Notes: generated by a model from the letters alone, not told the origin. DNA of 6,835 bases from Patescibacteria group bacterium (GCA_021735565.1 JAIPGT010000019.1:1-6835); one strand, 5' to 3'. Shown: positions 1-5,539, numbered from the stretch's first letter. Program-made: numbers and translations.

Positions 1-562
1 CTTCTTCAAGAAGTGCTCTAAGGCTCCAACCAGCACAATACCCAGAAAACATATCAAGATCGTGTATATGAAAATCTCCATTTCTATGAGCATCACCAGC
101 TTCTTTAGGATAAAGGCAAGAAAGCCAATAATTAGCAGTAACTTTACCAGAAGTATTAAGCATCAAACCACCTAAAGAATAACCTTGGTTAGAATTAGCA
201 TTTACTCTCCAATCTAATTTATTTAAATATTCAGATATAGTTTTATTAACTTCAACAACAACATCTTTTTCATTTCTAGCTATTTCTCTTTTTTCTCTAT
301 ATCTAATATAAGCTTTAGAAGTAGTAGCATGACCATTTTCTATTAAAACAGTTTCAACCATATCTTGAATATCTTCTATTGTTGGAATAGAATCACCAAA
401 TTTATTAAATAATTCTTCTTTTACTTTTCTCGCAAGTTCTTTAGATTGAGATTCATTATCACCACCAACTGCTTTAGCTGCTAAAAAAATAGCTTTTTCT
501 ATTTTTGATATATCAAAATCAACTATTGCTCCATTTCTTTTTTTTACTTTTGTTATAGACAT
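1..562 (-). CDS. nrdD: Anaerobic ribonucleoside-triphosphate reductase, N-terminal 187 codons (partial, runs off left edge)
   Basis: Class III ribonucleotide reductase reduces NTPs to dNTPs using a glycyl radical that an SAM-dependent activase (NrdG) installs; it works only without oxygen. The translated start is MSITKVKKRNGAIVDFDISK. Residues about 3-90 form an ATP-cone, the allosteric nucleotide-binding domain, ending near KAYIRYREKR. The catalytic barrel then begins, with family-typical stretches GYSLGGLMLNTSGKV, ANYWLS, and the motif HRNGDFHIHDLDMFSGYCAGW near residues 158-178. The glycyl-radical end and the C-terminal zinc site lie outside the window. The ATG at 560-562 is chosen because the ATP-cone starts right after it; there is no Shine-Dalgarno sequence upstream. 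The gene is transcribed leftward, divergent from the H-domain gene at 856. All tryptophans are TGG. Family assignment is very sure; whether nrdG follows cannot be seen. Confidence 0.95.
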   Translation of the reverse strand, partial: MSITKVKKRNGAIVDFDISKIEKAIFLAAKAVGGDNESQSKELARKVKEELFNKFGDSIPTIEDIQDMVETVLIENGHATTSKAYIRYREKREIARNEKDVVVEVNKTISEYLNKLDWRVNANSNQGYSLGGLMLNTSGKVTANYWLSCLYPKEAGDAHRNGDFHIHDLDMFSGYCAGWSLRALLEE

Positions 563-740
563 AATATAAACAAGTTATTAACAATTTATATACAACAATA
601 AAAAGAAAAAATAAATAATAATATTTTTAATCTCTTTAGATATATAATAACACTACAAACAAAAAATAATTAAAATAATTTTTAGTGTTTTTTAATCTAA
701 TGTTAGATATAAAATATAAATATCCACAGGTGTGATTAGC

Positions 741-760
741 CAAAAAAACATGTTTTTTTG
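741..760. repeat. Perfect 20-bp palindrome (C-A7-CATG-T7-G)
   Basis: The sequence is exactly self-complementary over 20 bp, with seven A and seven T either side of CATG; the match breaks on both sides (C at 740 against C at 761). It lies about 48 bp upstream of the predicted -10 box of the H-domain gene. It could be a regulator site or, if transcribed, a hairpin. Function is not known. Confidence 0.7.
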
Positions 761-784
761 CATTGAATTTTAAAGACTCAAGGT

Positions 785-813
785 TCCACTTTGTTCTACA
801 AAAATGATATAAT
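785..813 (+). promoter_or_regulatory. Predicted extended -10 promoter of the H-domain gene
   Basis: A perfect TATAAT (808-813) is preceded by TG at 805-806, giving the extended -10 form TGnTATAAT. The hexamer 17 bp upstream (785-790, TCCACT) is a poor -35, which extended -10 promoters tolerate. Transcription would start near 820, leaving a leader of about 36 nt with no Shine-Dalgarno site before the ATG at 856. Confidence 0.55.
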
Positions 814-855
814 TAATTAAAAGTTATCCAAAAAACATTAAAATTTAATAAAAAT

Positions 856-1716
856 ATGAATATTTATCAAAAAAAAGTTCTAAATTTAATAAAAAATAAT
901 AAAAATGTGTATTGTTTAATAGCTCCAAGCTTCCCTATAGATTTTGAATATCCAAATATTATAAATGCACTTAAAAAAATAGGTTTTTCTAAAGTAACAG
1001 AATTAACATTTGGAGCAAGAATGACCAATTATTATTATATAAAATATATAAAAGAAAATCCTGATCAAAAATATTATATATCATCTCCTTGTCCAACAGT
1101 TAATGTTTTAATAAAAAATAAATATCCTGAATTAGAAAAATATTTATTAAAATATGATTCCCCCCTTATTGCTACAGCAAAAATTATAAAAAAACATAAT
1201 CCTAATTACAAAGTGGTTTTTATATCTCCATGTAAAGCTAAAAGAATGTTAGAAACGGACAATAATAATATAGTTGATGAAACTATAACATTTAAAGAAT
1301 TACAAGAAATTTTTGATTATAAAAAAATAGATATTAAAAAATTAAATAAAAAAGCAAAATTTAACTCTTTTATTAGAGAATATACGAAAATATATCCAAT
1401 ATCTGGAGGATTATCTAAAACTTCAAAAATATCAAAATTATTTAAGAAAAATGAAATATTAATAACGGATGGTATAAAAGAAAATATAGAAATATTAGAA
1501 AAAATTAATAAAAACAAAACAAATTACAGATTTATAGATATATTAAACTGTAAAGGAGGATGTATAGGTGGGCCTGATATTATAAATAATAAAATAAGCA
1601 ACAAGAAAAAAATCAATATAATAAAAGAATATAGAGAAATTTCTAGTAGAGAAAATATGAAAAAGATAATGGGAAAGAAAAAATTAGTTCTAGATATAAA
1701 TTTTGAATCTAAATAG
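856..1716 (+). CDS. Stand-alone [FeFe]-hydrogenase H-domain protein (Fe-hydrogenase large subunit C-terminal domain)
   Basis: The 286 residues match the catalytic H-domain of [FeFe] hydrogenases, which binds a [4Fe-4S] cluster joined to a diiron centre. The family's three cysteine motifs are present: SSPCP (Cys79, the TSCCP-like site), SPCKAKR (Cys126), and NCKGGCIGGP (Cys232 and Cys236). So all four cluster cysteines are kept. Supporting stretches are LIAPSFPIDF (21-30), DSPLIATAKIIK (101-112) and YPISGGL (180-186). The N-terminal ferredoxin-like domains of ordinary hydrogenases are missing: the first residues already belong to the H-domain, and an in-frame TAA at 814 rules out a longer form. 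The catalytic proton-transfer cysteine just before Cys79 is Pro78, which resembles the sensory-type or group C/D proteins more than H2-producing enzymes. The 3' end overlaps yebC by 8 bp, convergently. Activity, redox partner and HydEFG maturases are not visible; a non-catalytic or regulatory role is possible. Confidence 0.85.
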   Translation: MNIYQKKVLNLIKNNKNVYCLIAPSFPIDFEYPNIINALKKIGFSKVTELTFGARMTNYYYIKYIKENPDQKYYISSPCPTVNVLIKNKYPELEKYLLKYDSPLIATAKIIKKHNPNYKVVFISPCKAKRMLETDNNNIVDETITFKELQEIFDYKKIDIKKLNKKAKFNSFIREYTKIYPISGGLSKTSKISKLFKKNEILITDGIKENIEILEKINKNKTNYRFIDILNCKGGCIGGPDIINNKISNKKKINIIKEYREISSRENMKKIMGKKKLVLDINFESK

Positions 1717-2425
1717 AAAAATTTGTCCAAATCTCAACAACGTCTTCATAATCTAATAAAATATTTTTTATTTTTAATACATTTTCTAATTCTTCAGTAG
1801 TCAAATCAACTATAGATCTTGGAATATATTTTATTTCTTCAGAAGATATAGAAATATTTTGAGAATCTAAAAAATTTTTTATATCAGAAAATTTAGAAAA
1901 ATCAGCATATATAATAATAGAAGTATTTTTTACTATAATATCTTTTATATAAAAATCTATTAAATCAAGTTCAAATTTATCATAATCTATTTTATTTTCA
2001 GATAAATCAATTTCTAAAACAGATAAATAATCAAAATTCCAAATAACAGAAGATAAATTACCCCCATTTTTTGAAAGGATATGCCTTATATCACCAGCAC
2101 ATCTATTTCTTGAGTCAGTAATACATTTTATAATAAATTGAGTATTATAAGGACCCACTGCTTCATATAAAAGTTCTTCTATAATTTCAGATTCTATTTC
2201 CCCTGTTCCTTTTTTTATAGCATTTTCTATTTTATCTTTTGGCATATTTTCTTTTTTTGCCTTATTCACCAAAATTCTAAGATTAAAATTAGTTTCTAGA
2301 TCTCCACCCTTATCTCTTGCAGATATAGTTATTAATTTTGCATATTTAGAAAATACAGAAGATTTTTTAGAATCTTTTAAAGCTTTTTGTTTATGAGTGG
2401 TAGCCCACTTAGAATGTCCTGACAC
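1709..2425 (-). CDS. yebC: YebC/TACO1-family protein
   Basis: The 238-residue protein begins with the family signature MSGHSKWATTHKQKA and contains NFNLRILVNKAKKENMPKDKIENAI and KKGTGE (about residues 46-75), typical of YebC/PmpR/TACO1. Length is normal for the family (about 240-250). Members are described either as transcription regulators or, more recently, as ribosome-associated factors that help translate difficult motifs such as polyproline; the sequence does not distinguish these. The start codon is GTG (2423-2425): the invariant MSGHSKW begins exactly there, so the choice is firm. No Shine-Dalgarno site is visible. It lies 16 bp downstream of the rubrerythrin gene on the same strand and is probably cotranscribed with it. 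The stop is TAG, inside the last codons of the opposite-strand H-domain gene. Confidence 0.95.
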   Translation of the reverse strand: MSGHSKWATTHKQKALKDSKKSSVFSKYAKLITISARDKGGDLETNFNLRILVNKAKKENMPKDKIENAIKKGTGEIESEIIEELLYEAVGPYNTQFIIKCITDSRNRCAGDIRHILSKNGGNLSSVIWNFDYLSVLEIDLSENKIDYDKFELDLIDFYIKDIIVKNTSIIIYADFSKFSDIKNFLDSQNISISSEEIKYIPRSIVDLTTEELENVLKIKNILLDYEDVVEIWTNFSI

Positions 2426-2441
2426 TTTTTAATAATTAATT

Positions 2442-3023
2442 TTATCTTAATTTAAAATAATCTTGTGGATGATTACAACTTGGACAAAGTTCTGGAGCCT
2501 CATATCCATAATGTACATAACCACATTCTTGGCAAACCCAATAAGTTTCTTCTTCTTTTTTAAAAACAGTATTATTTTCAATATTTTCTAAAAAATTAGA
2601 AAAAATTTCTTTATGATTTTCTTCTGCTTTTGCTATAGCTCTAAGACGATCAGCTATTTTAGGATATCCTTCTGACTCTGCAATAGAAGCAAATTCTGGA
2701 TACATTTCTTGATATTCATGAGATTCACCAGCAATTGCAGCTTTTAAATTTTCTTTTGTGTTGCCATAAACTAAAGATGAAGTATCTACAGCAAAATCAG
2801 CTTTTATATCCCCATCTTTTCTAAAATCTTGTATAAATTCATAAATTCTTTTTGCATGAACTGATTCTTGTTCTGAAATTTCTAGAAATTTGTTAAAAAT
2901 TTCAACAAATCCTTCTTTTTTAGCAATTTTTGAATAATAACTATATTTATTTCTAGCTTGTGATTCTCCTATAAAAGCATTTACTAAATTTTCAAAAGTT
3001 TTTTTAGACATATTTTTTTTCAT
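2442..3023 (-). CDS. rbr: Rubrerythrin
   Basis: Rubrerythrin is a cytoplasmic diiron peroxidase that reduces hydrogen peroxide with electrons passed through its own rubredoxin domain. It is a main oxidative-stress enzyme of anaerobes. The 193-residue protein (family about 190) has a ferritin-like four-helix domain at residues about 7-150 with the expected iron ligands: Glu20 (GESQARNKY), Glu53 and His56 (EQESVHA), Glu100 and Glu103 (AGESHEY), Glu134 and His137 (AEENH). The C-terminal rubredoxin domain (161-193) has CQEC (164, 167) and CPSC (180, 183). All key residues are present. Met1 or Met5 could be the start; Met1 is taken. No Shine-Dalgarno site precedes it, and the predicted leader is only about 16 nt. 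It heads a likely two-gene operon with yebC, and its promoter overlaps a palindrome at 3037-3052. Confidence 0.97.
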   Translation of the reverse strand: MKKNMSKKTFENLVNAFIGESQARNKYSYYSKIAKKEGFVEIFNKFLEISEQESVHAKRIYEFIQDFRKDGDIKADFAVDTSSLVYGNTKENLKAAIAGESHEYQEMYPEFASIAESEGYPKIADRLRAIAKAEENHKEIFSNFLENIENNTVFKKEEETYWVCQECGYVHYGYEAPELCPSCNHPQDYFKLR

Positions 3024-3036
3024 TAATATTTATTTA

Positions 3037-3074
3037 GTAATATAAATATTACCAAAATTTATAAAAAAATACAA
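3037..3074 (-). promoter_or_regulatory. Rubrerythrin promoter with overlapping palindromic operator
   Basis: On the minus strand, -35 TTGTAT (3074-3069) is followed after exactly 17 bp by -10 TAATAT (3051-3046). The -10 lies within a perfect 7-2-7 palindrome, GTAATAT-TT-ATATTAC on the minus strand (3052-3037), which also covers the likely start of transcription near 3039. Such a placement is typical of a repressor site. A second inverted repeat overlaps it (3024-3033 with 3042-3051). A peroxide or redox regulator of the PerR/Fur kind is a reasonable guess, but the spacing differs from the 7-1-7 PerR box. Confidence 0.55.
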
Positions 3075-3082
3075 AATAAAAC

Positions 3083-3111
3083 TTAATTTTTTATAAAAAA
3101 ACATATATTAT
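3083..3111 (+). promoter_or_regulatory. Weak predicted promoter of the 3140 gene
   Basis: TTAATT (3083-3088) and TATTAT (3106-3111) are 17 bp apart, giving a transcript start near 3118 and a leader of about 22 nt that includes the Shine-Dalgarno site AAGGAGG (3128-3134). The -35 is poor and the region is so AT-rich that chance matches are likely. Confidence 0.35.
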
Positions 3112-3139
3112 CATAAATACTTTTTATAAGGAGGAATAT

Positions 3140-3394
3140 ATGTTATTTATAGAGCCTTTAAATGATTTTACTAATGATATAATAGTAAAACTTCTTCATG
3201 ATTATGGAATGATGGAAGAAGCAATAACTCCATCAATGAAAGACGAAAAAGGTAACGATCATAGGGTTTATAAAATTAGTGAAGAAAATTTTGTATTAAT
3301 TGAAGAATATAAAAAATCTTCACCCAATTCTGCAAATATTTGCTTTAATATTTTTAAATTTATAAGAAATAAATTTAAAAAAGTAAGTAAATAA
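3140..3394 (+). CDS. Hypothetical 84-residue protein
   Basis: I do not recognise this protein. It is soluble-looking: an acidic first half (MLFIEPLNDFTNDIIVKLL, DYGMMEE) and a short segment KGNDHRVYKISEENFVLIEEY at about 37-57. The lysine-rich C-terminal tail (FKFIRNKFKKVSK, 72-84) could form a basic amphipathic helix and touch membrane or nucleic acid. Its reality rests on a perfect Shine-Dalgarno site (AAGGAGG at 3128-3134, 5 nt before the ATG), balanced amino-acid use and an intrinsic terminator 8 bp after the TAA stop. It is a one-gene unit divergent from rubrerythrin, with about 116 bp between the start codons. The strong ribosome site contrasts with the conserved genes here, none of which has one, which may mean a different origin or high expression. 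Confidence 0.75.
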   Translation: MLFIEPLNDFTNDIIVKLLHDYGMMEEAITPSMKDEKGNDHRVYKISEENFVLIEEYKKSSPNSANICFNIFKFIRNKFKKVSK

Positions 3395-3402
3395 AAAAAT
3401 AA

Positions 3403-3434
3403 AGCTGATCAAAAAAATGATCAGCTATTTTATT
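3403..3434. terminator. Bidirectional intrinsic terminator
   Basis: An 8-bp stem, AGCTGATC (3403-3410) with GATCAGCT (3419-3426), closes an 8-nt A-rich loop. The plus strand continues ATTTTATT and the minus strand continues TTATTTTTTTATT, so the hairpin can end transcripts from both sides: the 3140 gene and the small minus-strand gene at 3508-3663. Confidence 0.85.
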
Positions 3435-3507
3435 ATGAAATTCTCCAACAATTGTTTAAAAACTTAATTAATTTAAGATTACAAAAAATAGAATATATCT
3501 TAAATAA

Positions 3508-3663
3508 TTATTTTTTAATATTACTTATAATAAAATAAACAAAAAGAGAAACTGAAACTATAAAAGTAAAAAATCCAGTTATTATTATAGGCAAAAAAGG
3601 TTCTATCCAATCTAAAGCTTTTGAAACTGGTTCTACTGCCGTTACTCCAATTAAAACTAGCAT
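3508..3663 (-). CDS. Small 51-residue membrane protein, possibly with a broken start
   Basis: No family is recognised. The reading frame MLVLIGVTAVEPVSKALDWI followed by EPFLPIIITGFFTFIVSVSL and a lysine tail shows a hydrophobic start, a short soluble loop with charged residues and Trp, and one strong membrane segment at about 23-46. The codons of the loop are richer in G and C than the surrounding DNA, which supports coding. The stop is TAA, and the terminator at 3403-3434 faces it. The start is uncertain: ATG at 3661-3663 has no ribosome site, and the in-frame sequence upstream reads a plausible extension (KILISIILF) but reaches a TGA at 3691-3693. An ATG at 3692-3694 lies in the next frame and would join this frame if one base were removed (MKNI then ISIILFMLV). 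So this may be a frameshifted gene, an assembly error, or a short gene starting at 3663. Confidence 0.5.
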   Translation of the reverse strand: MLVLIGVTAVEPVSKALDWIEPFLPIIITGFFTFIVSVSLFVYFIISNIKK

Positions 3664-3862
3664 AAATAAAATTATACTAATTAATATTTTTCATAAAATA
3701 TTTTTTATTAAATTATTATTTAAAGCAGTTTTTATATTAATCAACAAGACCTTTTTAATTAAAAATCTAATTTTTTTGAGGAAAATTTAGAATAAAAAAC
3801 AAAGACATTCTTATTTTTTTAAAAAAATCGGATTTCATGCAAAGTTATTAGTAAATAAAAAA
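3664..3862. other. Intergenic stretch without a convincing gene
   Basis: This AT-rich stretch lies between the small membrane protein and the TspO-like gene. The only short frame with an ATG is 23 codons on the minus strand (3767-3838, MKSDFFKKIRMSLFFILNFP), with no ribosome site. A weak imperfect hairpin with arms TCTAA and TTAGA lies near 3765-3791. It may contain decayed sequence upstream of the small gene at 3508. I see no RNA gene or repeat. Confidence 0.4.
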
Positions 3863-4669
3863 TTAAAGAACGTTTTTAATTTCTGGATTTTTTGATATTA
3901 CTTCATTTTTTTTACCTTTAATATAAATAATAGTTTCAGAAATTAAAAACACTAAAATACAAATAGAAGTAGTAATAATAACTTGTATATATCTACCAGA
4001 AAAACCAGAAGATGAAATATGTTTTATTAATATTCCTGTATAAGCCCAAATAAAAACTAAACCATAAGCATATCTTTTATCTTTAAATAATCTTAAAATA
4101 CCAATAGAAGTGGCAATTAATAATATTATAATCATCCAAATATAATCAGGTAAACCAAGGCGTCCCCATCCTAAACTTACTAAAAATGTTGTTATATTAG
4201 CAACTGTTGCAATAGTAATCCACCCAAAATATATAGTAAAAGGTAGTGCTATTAGAATATTATTTCTTTTAGAAAGCTTTTCCTTATTTAATAAATCTGC
4301 AATTTTTATTAGTGAAAATAATATTACTAAAATTAATAAAGCTGATACTGGAATTATATTATTATGCCAAGAAAATATCCATAAAATATTAGCAACCGAT
4401 GATAATATAAAATAAATATTTATTTTTCTATATAATTTTTCATTATCACTTTTTTTAAACTGATAAATAGAATATACAAATAATAATAAATAAATAAGTC
4501 CCCATATAGAAAAAGTTATTGGTGCTGGGGCAAAAAGATTTGGATATAAATTAGATATATCTCCTGTTGTGTAATTATTAAAATTTAAAACATTAGCTAA
4601 ACTATTAACAACAACCATAATAACATATGAAACAAGTGCTAAAATTTTGATAATTAAATTTTTATTCAT
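3863..4669 (-). CDS. TspO/MBR-like tryptophan-rich multi-pass membrane protein
   Basis: The 268-residue protein is almost entirely hydrophobic, with about eight membrane segments near residues 5-25, 51-70, 83-101, 105-125, 138-163, 176-195, 200-216 and 228-250. The stretches TTGDISNLYPNLFAPAPITFSIWGLIYLLL (34-63), NILWIFSWH (94-102) and PFTIYFGWITIATVANIT (143-160) match the longer TspO/MBR-related proteins that are usually annotated as tryptophan-rich sensory protein. Classic TspO has five helices and about 160 residues, so this is the extended form. TspO proteins bind porphyrins, cholesterol or other hydrophobic ligands; the role of the long form is not established. A lysine-rich tail follows the last helix. 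There is no Shine-Dalgarno site before the ATG at 4667-4669. It forms a single unit: the terminator at 4748-4777 separates it from the tRNA, and a promoter lies at 4707-4735. Confidence 0.8.
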   Translation of the reverse strand: MNKNLIIKILALVSYVIMVVVNSLANVLNFNNYTTGDISNLYPNLFAPAPITFSIWGLIYLLLFVYSIYQFKKSDNEKLYRKINIYFILSSVANILWIFSWHNNIIPVSALLILVILFSLIKIADLLNKEKLSKRNNILIALPFTIYFGWITIATVANITTFLVSLGWGRLGLPDYIWMIIILLIATSIGILRLFKDKRYAYGLVFIWAYTGILIKHISSSGFSGRYIQVIITTSICILVFLISETIIYIKGKKNEVISKNPEIKNVL

Positions 4670-4706
4670 ATATATTTTATTATTAAAATTAATTCAATCT
4701 ATAAAT

Positions 4707-4735
4707 ATTATAGCAAAATTATTATTTTTATATAA
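4707..4735 (-). promoter_or_regulatory. Predicted extended -10 promoter of the TspO-like gene
   Basis: On the minus strand TGCTATAAT places a perfect TATAAT at 4712-4707 with the TGn extension. The hexamer 17 bp upstream is a weak TTATAT (4735-4730). The predicted start near 4700 gives a leader of about 30 nt without a Shine-Dalgarno site. Confidence 0.6.
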
Positions 4736-4747
4736 TATTAGAAATAA

Positions 4748-4777
4748 AAAAATTGAGACTTTATAATCTCAATTTTT
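4748..4777 (-). terminator. Intrinsic terminator after tRNA-Asp
   Basis: An 11-bp stem (AAAAATTGAGA at 4748-4758 with TCTCAATTTTT at 4767-4777) closes an 8-nt loop, and on the minus strand it is followed by a T-rich tail. It lies 5 bp after the encoded CCA of the tRNA and before the TspO-like promoter, so it ends the tRNA transcript. Confidence 0.85.
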
Positions 4778-4782
4778 AAATA

Positions 4783-4860
4783 TGGCGGTCCCAACGGGAT
4801 TTGAACCCGTGATCTTCGCCGTGACAGGGCGACGTGTTAGACCAGCTACACCATAGGACC
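4783..4860 (-). tRNA. tRNA-Asp (anticodon GTC), CCA encoded
   Basis: The minus strand folds into a complete cloverleaf. The acceptor stem GGTCCTA pairs with TGGGACC (one G-T wobble), followed by discriminator G and an encoded CCA (4785-4783). The D stem is GTGT with ACAC. The anticodon stem TCGCC pairs with GGCGA around loop CTGTCAC, giving anticodon GTC. The T stem is ACGGG with CCCGT and the T loop is TTCAAAT. The gene is 78 nt including CCA and far more GC-rich than its surroundings, as expected. It has its own promoter (4875-4903) and terminator (4748-4777), so it is a single-gene unit. Confidence 0.98.
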
Positions 4861-4874
4861 AAATTTATAAATAA

Positions 4875-4903
4875 ATAATATCACAAGAAAACAAGTAAAT
4901 CAA
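4875..4903 (-). promoter_or_regulatory. tRNA-Asp promoter
   Basis: On the minus strand TTGATT (4903-4898) and TATTAT (4880-4875) are separated by exactly 17 bp, and TGA before the -10 adds the extended -10 element. Transcription would start near 4868, about 8 nt before the mature tRNA 5' end at 4860. Confidence 0.7.
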
Positions 4904-4917
4904 TACTAAAAAAGAAA

Positions 4918-4942
4918 AAGACGAAGTTTTTTGCTTCGTCTT
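4918..4942 (-). terminator. Intrinsic terminator of the 4950-5384 gene
   Basis: A 9-bp perfect stem (AAGACGAAG at 4918-4926 with CTTCGTCTT at 4934-4942) closes a 7-nt loop. On the minus strand it is followed by TTTCTTTTTT. It sits 7 bp after the stop codon at 4950 and upstream of the tRNA promoter. Confidence 0.9.
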
Positions 4943-4949
4943 ATGGAAA

Positions 4950-5384
4950 TTAACAATCTATCCAATTAAATTTATTTTTTATTTTTCTAAAAAAAGCTTC
5001 TATTGAATAATATCTATAACAAAGACAATGGAAAATTAAAAGCAAAAAATCAGTAGTTACAGAAATTATCAAAAAATACATTAATCCAGTTTTAAAATCC
5101 GTAAGAGATGAATCAATTAAAGGATTAATTAAGAAAAAAAGAAATATTAAACTATTAAAAATAAATTTTAAAAAAAATACCCCCTCTTTAATAGATCTCA
5201 AAGCATCTGGAAAAATAGTTAATATAAAAATTCCTGTAAAAAATCCATAAAAAATTAAACCTCCTAAAAAATTAATATAGCCAAAAAAAATAAAAAAAAT
5301 AAAAAAGGCTAAAAAATCTGATAAAACTTTAAAAATGTACCTTGAATTAAATAAATAAAAATCAGATAAAAAATCTTTTTTCAT
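4950..5384 (-). CDS. Hypothetical four-helix membrane protein (144 residues)
   Basis: I do not recognise a family. Four membrane segments are clear, at about residues 18-38, 40-59, 69-90 and 100-122. The N-terminus is short and cytoplasmic-looking (MKKDFLSDFYLFNSRY) and the C-terminal tail is basic (YRYYSIEAFFRKIKNKFNW). Phenylalanine is very frequent. Two cysteines (120, 122) end the last helix and another closes the protein. A consensus Shine-Dalgarno site, AAGGAGG (5398-5392), lies 7 nt before the ATG. A promoter is predicted at 5419-5447, and a terminator follows the TAA stop, so it is a one-gene unit. It lies downstream of the structured RNA at 5497-5841 on the same strand, but a strong terminator separates them, so it would be controlled by that RNA only if read-through occurred. 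Confidence 0.75.
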   Translation of the reverse strand: MKKDFLSDFYLFNSRYIFKVLSDFLAFFIFFIFFGYINFLGGLIFYGFFTGIFILTIFPDALRSIKEGVFFLKFIFNSLIFLFFLINPLIDSSLTDFKTGLMYFLIISVTTDFLLLIFHCLCYRYYSIEAFFRKIKNKFNWIDC

Positions 5385-5418
5385 TATAAAACCTCCTTAA
5401 TAATGATTTTATAACTTT

Positions 5419-5447
5419 AAATTACTCTCAATATAACTAAAAGTCAA
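5419..5447 (-). promoter_or_regulatory. Predicted promoter of the four-helix membrane protein gene
   Basis: TTGACT (5447-5442) and TAATTT (5424-5419) on the minus strand are 17 bp apart. The -35 matches consensus in five of six bases and the -10 is moderate. A start near 5412 leaves a leader of about 28 nt carrying the AAGGAGG site at 5398-5392. Confidence 0.55.
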
Positions 5448-5496
5448 TATATATTAGTTTAATACATTTAAGGTTTATATAAATAATTTAATAAAT

Positions 5497-5532
5497 AAAA
5501 AAAAAGACGCGCTTTGTTTCAAGTACACGTCT
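5497..5532 (-). terminator. Strong intrinsic terminator of the 5497-5841 RNA
   Basis: On the minus strand AGACGTGT (5532-5525) pairs with GCGCGTCT (5512-5505) over 8 bp with two or three G-T wobbles, around a 12-nt loop, and is followed directly by a run of T (5504-5497). No gene ends just before it, so it terminates a transcript other than a known coding gene. Confidence 0.88.
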
Positions 5533-5539
5533 AACTTGG

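Larger units (their letters stand above)
563..855. promoter_or_regulatory. Divergent intergenic region between nrdD and the H-domain gene
   Basis: This 293-bp gap must hold the promoters of both flanking genes and contains no ORF I would call. It holds three inverted repeats: arms AACACTA (649-655) and TAGTGTT (683-689) separated by 27 bp; ATCTAA-TG-TTAGAT at 695-708; and a perfect 20-bp palindrome at 741-760 with centre CATG. I could not settle on one promoter for nrdD, since the AT-rich leader offers several weak -10-like hexamers. Confidence 0.6.

Noticed and set aside
1317..1517. Minus-strand 66-codon frame inside the H-domain gene
   Set aside because: Phe/Ile/Ser-rich shadow of an AT-rich coding strand; it is fully covered by a convincing gene on the other strand.
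1524..1730. Minus-strand 68-codon frame overlapping the H-domain gene end and the yebC end
   Set aside because: A shadow frame with low-complexity Phe/Ile/Leu composition; both real genes cover it.
3664..3789. Reading the TGA at 3691-3693 as an amino acid to extend the small membrane protein
   Set aside because: The extended frame reaches a TAA at 3787-3789 without any ATG, so recoding would not provide a start.
4748..4777. The same hairpin read as a plus-strand terminator
   Set aside because: It is symmetrical enough to work both ways, but no plus-strand gene or promoter lies upstream to use it; only the tRNA side is supported.
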